From assembly GCA_963576475.1 (NCBI GenBank), contig OY754972.1, positions 10,747,062-10,811,061 of the forward strand: a DNA stretch of 64,000 bases, read 5' to 3'. The notes below the pieces were generated by a model. That model was given only the letters and a program-made list of their open reading frames with translations, did not search any database and was not told where the DNA came from. Below are positions 50,501 through 54,054 of this stretch, in pieces. This stretch comes from Molanna angustata (taxonomy: Eukaryota; Arthropoda; Insecta; Trichoptera; Molannidae). Within the stretch, counting starts at the first letter, position 1, and every line of letters begins with the position of its first letter. A program made the translations under genes and the position numbers.

Positions 50501-52629
50501 TCTTTTTCTCCCTTGCTATATCCCAACTCTTTGTCTGTCCGACTGTTGGGAGTCAGCTCTCCTCGTCCTTAAATTATAGGTCCTTGTCCTGTATTATGTC
50601 ACCTACGCCATGTATCTGCAGTTGGTTTCGTCTTTGCACGATCCAGGAATTCTTTGGTCTTCCTCTGAATGTAAATCGTGTAAGATCCGTGGAGATTTAT
50701 GGTTTACCGCATGATCTGGCGGTCTGCGTTCAACGTGCCCGTACCATCTCAACTGTCGTTTCTCTATGTTACTATGTATATCAGTAACGTCTAGAATTCA
50801 ACGAATGCGTGAATTTTTTATTTTGTCCCGTAAGGACACTTTAGCTGCCCATTTGTTTATGTAAAACTTCTTGTATGAAAATATATTTTATTTTCCTTTA
50901 ACTAAAAGAGGAAAGATTTTGAAATCTATCAATGTGGGATTTATACTCGGTTCTGCTTAATTATTAGTCCACAGCACTAAAGTCGGTTGCAGATCAAAAG
51001 CTAAGCTAAGTTAGTTTAGCTTTGCTCGCATAGCTGAGGTCGTTTTTTATACTAGTGTGCAGACCACAAACTATGTGAGCTAGTATGAAAAATGACCTCA
51101 GCTATGCGAGCTAAGCTTAGTTTAGCTTTTGGTCTGCAACCTGCTTAAACGTTGACTACTATGACATAATGGTTAGTCATTTGACTCTTCCTAGGTTAGA
51201 TTTCCAGCAGGGATTAAAAAAAATCACTCAATTCTTGCTTCTCTTAACTGATTATTCAAAAGAAATTGACATTCAGAAATAAACACAGAGTGCAAAAGTG
51301 TCAACAATACAATACTAGCTATTTGACTCTCTAACTCGGAAATAATTGACAATATGATTCGTCTAAAATTATCCGTCTGAATTTTAGTAGGTGTATGAGA
51401 AATGCCAAAAAGTTGACTGCATTTATACGGGACTCATTACGTCACACCGTGTGGATAAAATACTTTTATCCACGGTCGCCCGTTAATTTAGACGTTTTCC
51501 TATTCTGAAACGAATCAGAATAGGACATAATATGCCTTATAATCAAAATTGAAACAGATATTAAAAATTAAGGACTCATTGTTTTCGCTTTATAGTATTT
51601 TTCCATGCTTCTAGTTTTGAAACTGGTTGAATTTCGAGGATGTTTCTGAATTTATTTAGGGTTATGTTTTATCGTTACAGGAGACACAGATTTTCCCCAG
51701 GAGGTGGTTTTGGGAGGGAGTACTCTGTCTCCACAGGAGCATGATGAGGTGCGGGAATGGGTCTTGGCCATTTCTTTGGATCAAAATATTACACAGGTAA
51801 TTTTAAATCTACTTATCTTATTATTATTTAATCAATTAATTGACTTTCAGTTTGTAGACAATTTTTGTCAGAGTTGGGTATTTTTCCTAACAGATGTCAC
51901 TAAATATGAATAATTCAGCTACTTTGTCTTTTAGATCCTTGGATTTAGATCATTGATATTATCTCATCTTATTTATTTTTTTTTTTAAATGAAATTTTGA
52001 TTAGCATGTTTTTATTCTGTTTAATCATTTTTATGACATTGATACAGACATTGCCATTGGACAAACGTGGGTTGTATGAATGCTGTTTGGGTCCCGGTGA
52101 TACAGCGTGTGTTCTAACAGGATTCCCTTTATCCTCTCGGGTGGTGCACTTCACTAATGGTATTATTTTATAATCTTTATTGAGAAATACAAAACCTGTT
52201 ACAATAATTACGTTCAATAAAGTTTTTATCTGTTTGATCGCCAATTAATTACATTTTTGTTATGAAATACCTAGACGAGCACACGTTTTCTCCTTACCGC
52301 AGCACGGGATACTGAATATGTTTAACAGAAATAAGTTTCATCAACTGTGTCAAATATTCAGAATCATAAAAAACAAGACACCTTCATATCTGTATGACAG
52401 ATTGCAGTGGTCGCACAATATTCATATGCATTCTACGCAACAATGAGACGAATACTTATATTTTGGATTAAATTTTTAACATAATTGGTTAATTTCAGGT
52501 AGAGCAGCCAATCGAGATGCTTGGGCCAAGATCCTTCTCTACTGCAGTACAGAACCAACCAGCGACGCAGGTGATTGTAGGAGATTTCTTACAGCATGGT
52601 GCGGAGCAGATGATTACAGTTTAACATAA
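14553..52629 (+). CDS. IFT172: IFT172, intraflagellar transport complex B protein (complete, 36 coding exons)
   Basis: Complete gene for IFT172, a peripheral IFT-B protein that moves cargo along the axoneme and acts at the ciliary tip; in insects it should serve ciliated sensory neurons. All 36 exons have GT/AG borders and matching phases and total 5130 nt, 1709 residues (human about 1749). Residues 1 to about 590 are WD40 repeats ([71 protein letters not shown]). The rest is a TPR-like helical solenoid ([64 protein letters not shown], stop after DDYSLT). The start [10 protein letters not shown] matches the family N-terminus. Introns hold most of the window's mobile DNA. Oddities: a segment around residues 1340-1375 is shorter than in vertebrates; intron 24 carries an exon-derived array. 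Identification is firm. Confidence 0.97.
15007..15130 (-). mobile_element. Family A dispersed repeat
   Basis: Reverse copy: CTCAATAGATACGATGTTGG, CGATCTGTCATCGGTTGG, GATCACTTTATGCGTTTGCG. Other copies: 21200-21300 with 22990-23130 (split by an insertion), 37195-37430, 48830-48978, and part at 60380-60470. It ends 60 bp before the exon 2 acceptor. Confidence 0.7.
15191..15362 (+). CDS. IFT172: IFT172 exon 2 (residues 14-70)
   Basis: First WD40 blade: [20 protein letters not shown], then [20 protein letters not shown]. Donor GTAAGT, phase 1. Confidence 0.95.
15703..16217. mobile_element. Nested foldback element with internal direct repeats
   Basis: Arms of 79 nt, 15885-15963 and 16122-16200 (GATTATTGACGCGTTTCGTG and complement), are perfect or nearly so. 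The loop holds two and a part copies of a 58-bp direct repeat (CAGAATAATTTTTATTATTC). Outer arms GTTAATATGTTAT (15708) and complement (16198) enclose a second hairpin at 15724-15842. Lies in IFT172 intron 2. Confidence 0.75.
16275..16335. repeat. Perfect short hairpin
   Basis: TATTATTACATACCTACTAG continues to a 25-nt arm whose complement follows after about 5 nt of loop. About 100 bp before the exon 3 acceptor. Confidence 0.75.
16438..16633 (+). CDS. IFT172: IFT172 exon 3 (residues 71-135)
   Basis: [20 protein letters not shown] and [20 protein letters not shown], among the best conserved family segments. Ends phase 2 inside R of KVR. Confidence 0.95.
16732..16921 (+). CDS. IFT172: IFT172 exon 4 (residues 136-199)
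   Basis: [13 protein letters not shown] (family KTNKSS) through [11 protein letters not shown] to MCVLDNA; WD40 blade with the GH dipeptide. Donor GTAAGA. Confidence 0.94.
17000..18290. other. IFT172 intron 4, mostly unassigned
   Basis: Holds a decayed SINE tail at 17185-17290 (AATTGGGTGCG, AATATTTGACATATG) and otherwise AT-rich DNA without a recognisable element. Confidence 0.4.
18305..18470. repeat. Degenerate tandem repeat, about 26 bp
   Basis: Seven to eight imperfect copies of CAAAATGACATCACTAAATC in IFT172 intron 4. Confidence 0.7.
18683..18814 (+). CDS. IFT172: IFT172 exon 5 (residues 200-243)
   Basis: [20 protein letters not shown] to [13 protein letters not shown]; matches the family VAAGCDRKI block. 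Phase 0 both ends. Confidence 0.95.
19440..19660. mobile_element. Family E dispersed repeat, copy 1
   Basis: Shared directly with 25505-25800: GCGCCTTTTGTACATTAAAA, GTCACAAGTTACAGTATTGA, AATGACCCTGAAGTTA. Both copies are in IFT172 introns; a short piece also at 24741-24790. Noncoding. Confidence 0.6.
19888..20081 (+). CDS. IFT172: IFT172 exon 6 (residues 244-307)
   Basis: [40 protein letters not shown]; ends phase 2 inside a lysine codon. Confidence 0.95.
20113..20260 (+). mobile_element. tRNA-derived SINE
   Basis: GCCTTCGTGGCCCAG head and GGGTTCGGTTCCCGG B-box region; same family as 2697-2873, in intron 6. Confidence 0.7.
20819..20958 (+). CDS. IFT172: IFT172 exon 7 (residues 308-354)
   Basis: [20 protein letters not shown] to [11 protein letters not shown]; less conserved linker between the two WD40 halves. 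Phase 1 end. Confidence 0.92.
21200..21300 (+). mobile_element. Family A repeat, left part of a split copy
   Basis: AAAATATATAGAACTTTC to GGAACTCAATAAGAAGGCAT; continues after the insertion at 22990. Confidence 0.65.
21884..22879 (+). pseudogene. Reverse transcriptase C-terminal half, open but 5' truncated
   Basis: 331 open codons, of which the first two or three come from host flank. RT motifs: [20 protein letters not shown], the catalytic CYADDST, then [14 protein letters not shown] and [10 protein letters not shown]; the tail has [14 protein letters not shown] and [10 protein letters not shown], usual in Jockey and CR1-type proteins. The endonuclease and the first half of RT are missing, so it cannot be autonomous. 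Absence of stops indicates a recent insertion. Confidence 0.85.
21892..22962 (+). mobile_element. 5'-truncated non-LTR retrotransposon (Jockey/CR1-like) with poly-A tail
   Basis: Starts within the RT domain, ends with about 16 A at 22947-22962. No clear target duplication was found. Inserted inside the TIR element 21301-22989, so it is the youngest of three nested layers. Confidence 0.8.
22990..23130 (+). mobile_element. Family A repeat, right part of a split copy
   Basis: AATCGGTGATCGTTGCGCAA, GATGACAGGTCGTAAATCCT, CTCTATTGAGATGTTAAA. Confidence 0.7.
23311..23465. mobile_element. Foldback element, family G copy 1
   Basis: 155-bp palindrome: CCCCCTCTAGACAATGTGTC at the left and its near complement at the right; arms with CAATGTATGGAAGTGACAGT meet at a CACGTG-containing centre. 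Second copy at 49933-50078. Confidence 0.8.
23758..24070 (-). mobile_element. Family D dispersed repeat, reverse copy
   Basis: Begins ACTAGCATGTTACACATGAG, complement of the CTAGT end of 13795-14094; TATGGCAATTTGTA-like and GTCACTAAAT stretches follow. Confidence 0.55.
24145..24221 (+). CDS. IFT172: IFT172 exon 8 (residues 355-380)
   Basis: [20 protein letters not shown] followed by SLSSE; corresponds to the family HTSETLLLGDL strand. Confidence 0.93.
24309..24425 (+). CDS. IFT172: IFT172 exon 9 (residues 381-419)
   Basis: [20 protein letters not shown] and [13 protein letters not shown], near-identical to the family signature. Phase 0 both ends. Confidence 0.96.
24480..24705 (+). pseudogene. 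Non-LTR retrotransposon RT C-terminal fragment
   Basis: Two frames give [19 protein letters not shown] and [20 protein letters not shown], the NRLR...KWG and CDCGAxxxxxHLLxCP pattern at the C-terminus of I/Jockey-type proteins. One frameshift; lies in intron 9. Confidence 0.7.
25505..25800. mobile_element. Family E dispersed repeat, copy 2
   Basis: Second copy of the repeat described at 19440, in intron 9. Confidence 0.6.
25939..26074 (+). CDS. IFT172: IFT172 exon 10 (residues 420-464)
   Basis: [18 protein letters not shown] then [20 protein letters not shown]; very strong family match. Phase 1 end. Confidence 0.97.
26200..26440 (+). mobile_element. Non-LTR 3' tail, family F
   Basis: TGATTTCTTCTTCCTCT, TTGGTTGGAAGAAATTGCTG, CCAGTGTACTAATTATGTG, ending in AAATAAACAAATAAA. 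Confidence 0.6.
26962..27092 (+). CDS. IFT172: IFT172 exon 11 (residues 465-508)
   Basis: [20 protein letters not shown] then [11 protein letters not shown]. Donor ATG|GTTCGT is weak but the frame demands it. Confidence 0.94.
27245..27333 (+). CDS. IFT172: IFT172 exon 12 (residues 509-537)
   Basis: [20 protein letters not shown], corresponding to the family YMQWVPGSDVLVAQ. Ends phase 2 inside a tryptophan codon. Confidence 0.95.
27459..27662 (+). mobile_element. tRNA-derived SINE
   Basis: GTGGCACAGTTGGTAAGCC head, GGGTTCGATCCCCAGCAGAG B-box region, body GAAAGAAATTGACATATGGC and a (TTA)n tail. Same tail fragment reversed at 31937-32030. Confidence 0.75.
27672..27815. repeat. 36-bp tandem repeat, four copies
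   Basis: Unit GATAGTCAAATTTGTAAGTT...TATGTTA, degrading towards the right. Confidence 0.8.
28037..28188 (+). CDS. IFT172: IFT172 exon 13 (residues 538-588)
   Basis: [20 protein letters not shown] to HARLKF; end of the second WD40 region. Confidence 0.93.
28382..29215 (+). mobile_element. Nonautonomous pogo/Tigger-type DNA transposon
   Basis: Flanked by TA on both sides (28380-28381 and 29216-29217). Ends CAGTAGAATCCGTTTAT and, inverted, CAATAGAATTCGGATAA. Contains GACGTCGTTTTA-like subterminal repeats and the N-terminal remnant of a transposase. Lies in intron 13. Confidence 0.8.
28736..28876 (+). pseudogene. Tigger/pogo transposase N-terminal remnant
   Basis: 46 residues: [37 protein letters not shown] then stop. 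This is the first helix-turn-helix of the CENP-B/pogo DNA-binding region. The catalytic DDE domain has been deleted. Confidence 0.8.
29927..30054 (+). CDS. IFT172: IFT172 exon 14 (residues 589-631)
   Basis: [20 protein letters not shown] then [15 protein letters not shown]; opens the helical TPR-like part. Confidence 0.92.
30130..30600 (+). pseudogene. CR1-like RT C-terminal fragment, broken
   Basis: [20 protein letters not shown], then after frame breaks [20 protein letters not shown] and [15 protein letters not shown]. Several stops and shifts; intron 14. A related scrap lies at 46930-47045. Confidence 0.75.
31098..31203 (+). CDS. IFT172: IFT172 exon 15 (residues 632-666)
   Basis: [20 protein letters not shown] then [12 protein letters not shown]. 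Phase 1 end. Confidence 0.92.
31432..31657 (-). mobile_element. tRNA-derived SINE
   Basis: On the - strand: head GTGGCTCAGTTGGTTGGG, B box GGGTTCGATTCTCGG, body GGCAACTTGTTATTGGGTGT, tail TAAATAAATAAATAAA. Its head lies about 50 bp before the exon 16 acceptor. This body is the source of the 59-bp array at 3441. Confidence 0.8.
31709..31930 (+). CDS. IFT172: IFT172 exon 16 (residues 667-740)
   Basis: [20 protein letters not shown] and [12 protein letters not shown]. The acceptor is a tandem CAGCAG: use of the first AG (exon from 31706) would add one residue, in frame. Confidence 0.94.
31937..32030 (-). mobile_element. SINE 3' fragment
   Basis: Complement of the tail of 27459-27662 (AAACACTTCCTTGCACCCTG). 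Starts six bases after the exon 16 donor. Confidence 0.6.
32110..32655 (+). pseudogene. RTE-type non-LTR fragment, broken
   Basis: [20 protein letters not shown] then TLMYASETW, shifts, then [15 protein letters not shown] and [20 protein letters not shown], ending at a GGTATGTATGTATG simple repeat. Same family as 7456, 33660 and 63775. Confidence 0.75.
33150..33215 (-). mobile_element. Decayed SINE head
   Basis: Resembles the tRNA-like part at 47620-47708 (GAATGAAATC, GGCAGGATTC) with many changes. Confidence 0.4.
33323..33495 (+). CDS. IFT172: IFT172 exon 17 (residues 741-798)
   Basis: [20 protein letters not shown] to [11 protein letters not shown]. The acceptor TTTAAG lacks a pyrimidine tract, but both flanking junctions keep frame and align ungapped with the family. 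Confidence 0.9.
33660..34300 (+). pseudogene. RTE-type non-LTR fragment, longest of four
   Basis: [40 protein letters not shown], a stop at 33948, then [20 protein letters not shown] and RGHPRKG stop. YLG..I, Y.SETW and RW.GH..RM are standard RT-tail motifs of this group. Ends in GGTATGTATGTATG. Intron 17. Confidence 0.8.
35017..35133 (+). CDS. IFT172: IFT172 exon 18 (residues 799-837)
   Basis: [20 protein letters not shown] then [14 protein letters not shown]; a TPR helix pair. Confidence 0.94.
35140..35345 (-). mobile_element. Non-LTR 3' tail, family F
   Basis: Complement of 38570-38700: ACATCTTCTTGTACATAATA, CTAGGCAATTTCTTCCAACC. Begins just behind the exon 18 donor. Confidence 0.65.
35561..35731 (+). 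CDS. IFT172: IFT172 exon 19 (residues 838-894)
   Basis: [48 protein letters not shown]; corresponds to the family LEEAWGDHLV segment. Confidence 0.95.
35846..35914 (+). CDS. IFT172: IFT172 exon 20 (residues 895-917)
   Basis: Smallest internal exon bar exon 1: [20 protein letters not shown] then SVQ; family YPLVAQHYASLQ. Confidence 0.94.
35915..36666. other. IFT172 intron 20, nothing recognised
   Basis: Less AT-rich than most introns here, but no repeat, RNA or coding remnant that I can support. Confidence 0.4.
36667..36841 (+). CDS. IFT172: IFT172 exon 21 (residues 918-975)
   Basis: [20 protein letters not shown] to [11 protein letters not shown]. Phase 1 end. Confidence 0.92.
36974..37118. 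repeat. 72-bp direct duplication
   Basis: GTGCACAGCAGTTATACC...GTACTCGTATTATG occurs twice head to tail with one change. Confidence 0.85.
37195..37430 (+). mobile_element. Family A repeat, uninterrupted copy
   Basis: Contains AAGGCATAATTGGTGAACG, the unoccupied counterpart of the insertion site at 21300/22990. Ends about 30 bp before the exon 22 acceptor. Confidence 0.75.
37465..37677 (+). CDS. IFT172: IFT172 exon 22 (residues 976-1046)
   Basis: [46 protein letters not shown]. The acceptor region follows directly on a family A repeat copy. Confidence 0.95.
37745..38215. repeat. 50-bp minisatellite, about nine imperfect copies
   Basis: Unit contains AATAGTAATGTGTTCAGAAA, TTTTATTTAGAG and AACCACATCTA. 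Intron 22. Confidence 0.85.
38225..38700 (+). mobile_element. Non-LTR retrotransposon 3' end (family F), best copy
   Basis: Coding end [20 protein letters not shown] then [20 protein letters not shown] and a stop near 38437, followed by a 3' UTR (TTGGTTGGAAGAAATTGCCT) and AAATAAATAAATAAA tail. 5' truncated. Confidence 0.75.
39146..39246 (+). CDS. IFT172: IFT172 exon 23 (residues 1047-1080)
   Basis: [20 protein letters not shown] then [14 protein letters not shown]. Donor CAG|GTTTTA is weak. Confidence 0.92.
39352..39365 (+). repeat. G14 homopolymer
   Basis: Uninterrupted run of 14 G, preceded by GGA, in an AT-rich intron. Length may be unreliable in an assembly. Confidence 0.8.
39718..39882 (+). 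mobile_element. Family B element, short copy
   Basis: ACGAGTGGGTTGTGGGC...CTCCTCACTAC and GGGGTAGTGAGGTGTAA at the other end; internal part deleted. Confidence 0.65.
40136..40342 (+). CDS. IFT172: IFT172 exon 24 (residues 1081-1149), source of the intron array
   Basis: [20 protein letters not shown] to [10 protein letters not shown]; codon use is GC-rich. Its last 30 nt (40313-40342) and donor GTAACA are the copy that was amplified downstream. Confidence 0.94.
40313..42340 (+). repeat. Exon-derived tandem array with splice sites (23 copies)
   Basis: The 30-nt end of exon 24 (ATGGCTGCACACCTCGAGGA plus TGAGGGAAAG) and the first part of intron 24 are repeated. Copy starts: 40313 (in exon 24), 40397, 40491, 40585, 40679, 40763, 40847, 40941, 41035, 41129, 41223, 41317, 41401, 41495, 41579, 41673, 41767, 41851, 41914, 41998, 42092, 42176, 42270. 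Spacing is 94 or 84 nt (once 63), the 10-nt difference being an extra ATTGTATTAT. Each copy is preceded by TATATACTCAG and followed by GTAACATG. Only copies at 41579 (H to Q, plus a silent change) and 42092 (D to E) differ in the 30-nt part. Confidence 0.97.
42642..42862 (+). mobile_element. Family B element, partial
   Basis: ACGAGTGAGTTGTGGCCAAC, CTCCTCACTAACAAGTCATT, TTCAATGCCATTTTATGAAA; the right end is missing. Confidence 0.65.
42998..43120 (+). CDS. IFT172: IFT172 exon 25 (residues 1150-1190)
   Basis: [20 protein letters not shown] to QHAPEK; joins exon 24 to give [15 protein letters not shown] as in the family. Confidence 0.95.
43265..43388 (+). CDS. IFT172: IFT172 exon 26 (residues 1191-1231)
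   Basis: [20 protein letters not shown] to IIKYYKEN. Donor G|GTTATT is weak; an unspliced read ends within 80 bp. Confidence 0.92.
44042..44210 (+). CDS. IFT172: IFT172 exon 27 (residues 1232-1287)
   Basis: [20 protein letters not shown] to [10 protein letters not shown]; family LWSDALRICKDYVP. Phase 2 end. Confidence 0.94.
44623..44781 (+). CDS. IFT172: IFT172 exon 28 (residues 1288-1340)
   Basis: [20 protein letters not shown] to [12 protein letters not shown]. Phase 2 end with weak donor GTTAAT. Confidence 0.91.
45796..45893 (+). CDS. IFT172: IFT172 exon 29 (residues 1341-1373)
   Basis: [20 protein letters not shown] then a polar stretch [11 protein letters not shown]. Poorly conserved; the protein is shorter here than vertebrate homologues. 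Confidence 0.82.
46719..46882 (+). CDS. IFT172: IFT172 exon 30 (residues 1374-1428)
   Basis: [20 protein letters not shown] to [12 protein letters not shown]; family EQGQWDKCIETA. Confidence 0.9.
46930..47045 (+). pseudogene. CR1-like RT tail fragment
   Basis: [20 protein letters not shown] then [14 protein letters not shown] stop; related to 30130-30600. Confidence 0.7.
47290..47780 (+). pseudogene. RT fragment interrupted by a SINE
   Basis: [21 protein letters not shown], then [14 protein letters not shown] up to about 47525, and after the [23 protein letters not shown] from 47711. The RT consensus at this point is GPILFLIYINDL, so the insertion splits that motif. Multiple shifts and stops. 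Confidence 0.7.
47528..47708 (-). mobile_element. tRNA-derived SINE inserted in an RT relic
   Basis: On the - strand: GATGGCAGAGCGGTTAGTGC (A box), GCGAGTTCGAATCCTGCCTC (B box), body GTAAGAAGATGTATATGTAC and poly-A (T run at 47528-47540 on +). Confidence 0.8.
48022..48201 (+). CDS. IFT172: IFT172 exon 31 (residues 1429-1488)
   Basis: [20 protein letters not shown] to [12 protein letters not shown]; family LALYVQHGAP...LRDVLFNL. GC-rich codons against an AT-rich intron. Confidence 0.92.
48500..48785 (+). mobile_element. Family D dispersed repeat
   Basis: CATACATACATACATACCAT, TTCGGGGTAGGAAAA, and the common end GACAGTTGGATCTCATGTGT then TACATGCAACTAGT. Followed at once by a family A copy. 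Confidence 0.6.
48830..48978 (+). mobile_element. Family A repeat
   Basis: AAGGCATAATTGGTGAACAC, GATGACAGGTCGTAAGCCCT, CTCTATTGAGATTATTAAA; ends about 30 bp before the exon 32 acceptor. Confidence 0.7.
49009..49177 (+). CDS. IFT172: IFT172 exon 32 (residues 1489-1544)
   Basis: [20 protein letters not shown] to [10 protein letters not shown]; family SLLRHTQLLPVDKAFYEAG continues into exon 33. Confidence 0.93.
49560..49735 (+). mobile_element. Family B element, right part
   Basis: TTCATGAAATGAG, TTCAATGCCATTTTATGAAA, and the end TATTGGGGTAGTGAGGAGTA. Confidence 0.6.
49933..50078. mobile_element. Foldback element, family G copy 2
   Basis: 146-bp palindrome with CCCCCTAGAGAATGTGTCAT ends and CAATGTATGGAAGTGAC arms, like 23311-23465 but with a shorter centre. 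Confidence 0.8.
50233..50370 (+). CDS. IFT172: IFT172 exon 33 (residues 1545-1590)
   Basis: [37 protein letters not shown]. Confidence 0.95.
50560..50800 (-). pseudogene. Non-LTR RT tail fragment, reverse strand
   Basis: On the - strand: [20 protein letters not shown] then [13 protein letters not shown], the [11 protein letters not shown] motif, followed by breaks. Intron 33. Confidence 0.65.
50985..51141. mobile_element. Foldback element
   Basis: Ends GGTTGCAGATCAAAAGCTAA and, inverted, GGTTGCAGACCAAAAGCTAA; arms share CATAGCTGAGGTC. 157 bp; intron 33. Confidence 0.8.
51152..51320 (+). mobile_element. Decayed SINE
   Basis: Weak tRNA-like head (ATGGTTAGTCATTTGACTC, TTCCAGCAGGG) and body AAGAAATTGACATTCAGAAA as in 27459-27662. 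Confidence 0.5.
51345..51535. mobile_element. Family C element, reverse copy
   Basis: Contains CGGGACTCATTACGTCACAC and ends CTGAAACGAATCAGAATAGG. Complement of 1567-1752. Confidence 0.65.
51681..51796 (+). CDS. IFT172: IFT172 exon 34 (residues 1591-1629)
   Basis: [20 protein letters not shown] then [18 protein letters not shown]; one of the clearest family matches. Confidence 0.97.
52048..52159 (+). CDS. IFT172: IFT172 exon 35 (residues 1630-1666)
   Basis: [20 protein letters not shown] then [17 protein letters not shown]; family LPRDERGAYEASL..CLITGYPI. Confidence 0.95.
52270..52440 (+). pseudogene. Non-LTR RT tail scrap
   Basis: [20 protein letters not shown] then [14 protein letters not shown], resembling the FxxxxxxLP.YL region near the end of such proteins. 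Short and lying between IFT172 exons 35 and 36. Confidence 0.5.
52499..52629 (+). CDS. IFT172: IFT172 exon 36, terminal (residues 1667-1709)
   Basis: [20 protein letters not shown] to [13 protein letters not shown] and stop TAA 52627-52629; family KAANKDNWNKFL...ISQWCGG. Confidence 0.95.
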
Positions 52630-52993
52630 TGCAGATATATTTGTTACTATAAATATACTTGCAATTCATAAAGTATCCACCAAAACAATTCTTTTATTTG
52701 ATTTTAAAATATCTGAAAACGAAAAATATGTATGTGTTTCTTTGTGATGAGTATTTATAGAATGAAAGTCAACTACAGACCAATAATCTATAGACGTATA
52801 AGCAAAATTTCTTGGTACACACCACCACCAAATTTGGTGGCAATCAATATAACGTATTTGAATATTTTCCGAATGAAAGTATTAAAAGTAATAAAAAGTA
52901 TTATGTGGTTAACAAAGGGATTTAAATTTAGAAAAGCAAATACTTTTACTGCTATATAAATGTGCCATTAATATCAAATTTATATTTAAATAT

Positions 52994-53648
52994 TGACAGT
53001 CTTACTAATAAAAATCTACTGCACACCCGTTGACCAGTGTTTTAGTTACACACCGTGTAAAGCCCGTGCAGCGATTATTTGAAAATCTTACTAGTAAACT
53101 CTGTATAACGAGTGTGTAGTTACAACAAGCGTACAACAAAAAATAATCCGACAACGTTGTAATTTCGCACTCGCCCATCGCAGAGCCGCCAGCCGCCATT
53201 ATAATTTTGACGTTTGTCGTAGTTAATATTTTCATGTTTTTCACATTTCAATATAGGGATATGGAAAATATAACGAATAATTTCATCATACAACTTTCCA
53301 AGCGAATACCATCGTAGATATTATAAAAGAGCAAATTTTATGACAAATTTTCGCTCCTAAAATGCACAACTATCGAGAATATAATAATTTGTAAAGAATA
53401 TTCCAAGATATAACAATATAAACACGTATATCAAAATAAAATTTGATTTGTGATAGATGAAATTTGTCTTAAAACACCGCTAAACTACCTAGAACAGGCG
53501 AGCAAGCGATGTGTAAAATTTGTATGAGAGATACACAGTCGTTAACCAACTGATCTGCTACACAGCGTTTATTGGTAACAATTTTGCTTACACGGGTGTT
53601 AAACGGTTGTGTAACTTTTACAACACGTTTATTAGTAAGACTGTCAGT
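52994..53648. mobile_element. TIR DNA element in the convergent gap
   Basis: Ends GACAGTCTTACTAATAAA in inverted orientation (52995 and 53645). About 650 bp, no transposase seen. It fills half of the space between the IFT172 and GRWD1 stop codons. I could not settle the target duplication. Confidence 0.65.
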
Positions 53649-53913
53649 GTTTACAGTCATTATGGTCATTTAAAGTAGAGAATATAACATGAACTCCTAT
53701 TACAGCATTGGTTGACCTCCAGCCAATAGAATTTCACAGAATTTACGTATATTATGTTTGAATTTTAACAAAGTTTTTAATTGTTATATTATTTGTGATT
53801 ATTTCATTTAAAAAAATCATCATAACGTATAGACGACATATGAAAAAGAAAACATGCGTAAAACTAAAAGTAGGTGGTATGAATAAAACAAGTTTTTTTT
53901 TTTATATCACAAT

Positions 53914-54054
53914 TTAAATGACGCTGATAGTTTTGAATATATTGAAACCTGTATGAGCAGTTGTAACTATAACACCGGGCAGTTGTGGATGCCAATGTAG
54001 CTCTTTGATATCTGTTTGTCCTTGGTGAATAAATAATAACTGCGGAGGAAGATC
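53914..54054 (-). CDS. GRWD1: GRWD1 terminal coding exon
   Basis: [46 protein letters not shown] and stop; acceptor TTCCAG. The family ends FTIFRTISV. Confidence 0.95.
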   Translation of the reverse strand, partial: DLPPQLLFIHQGQTDIKELHWHPQLPGVIVTTAHTGFNIFKTISVI

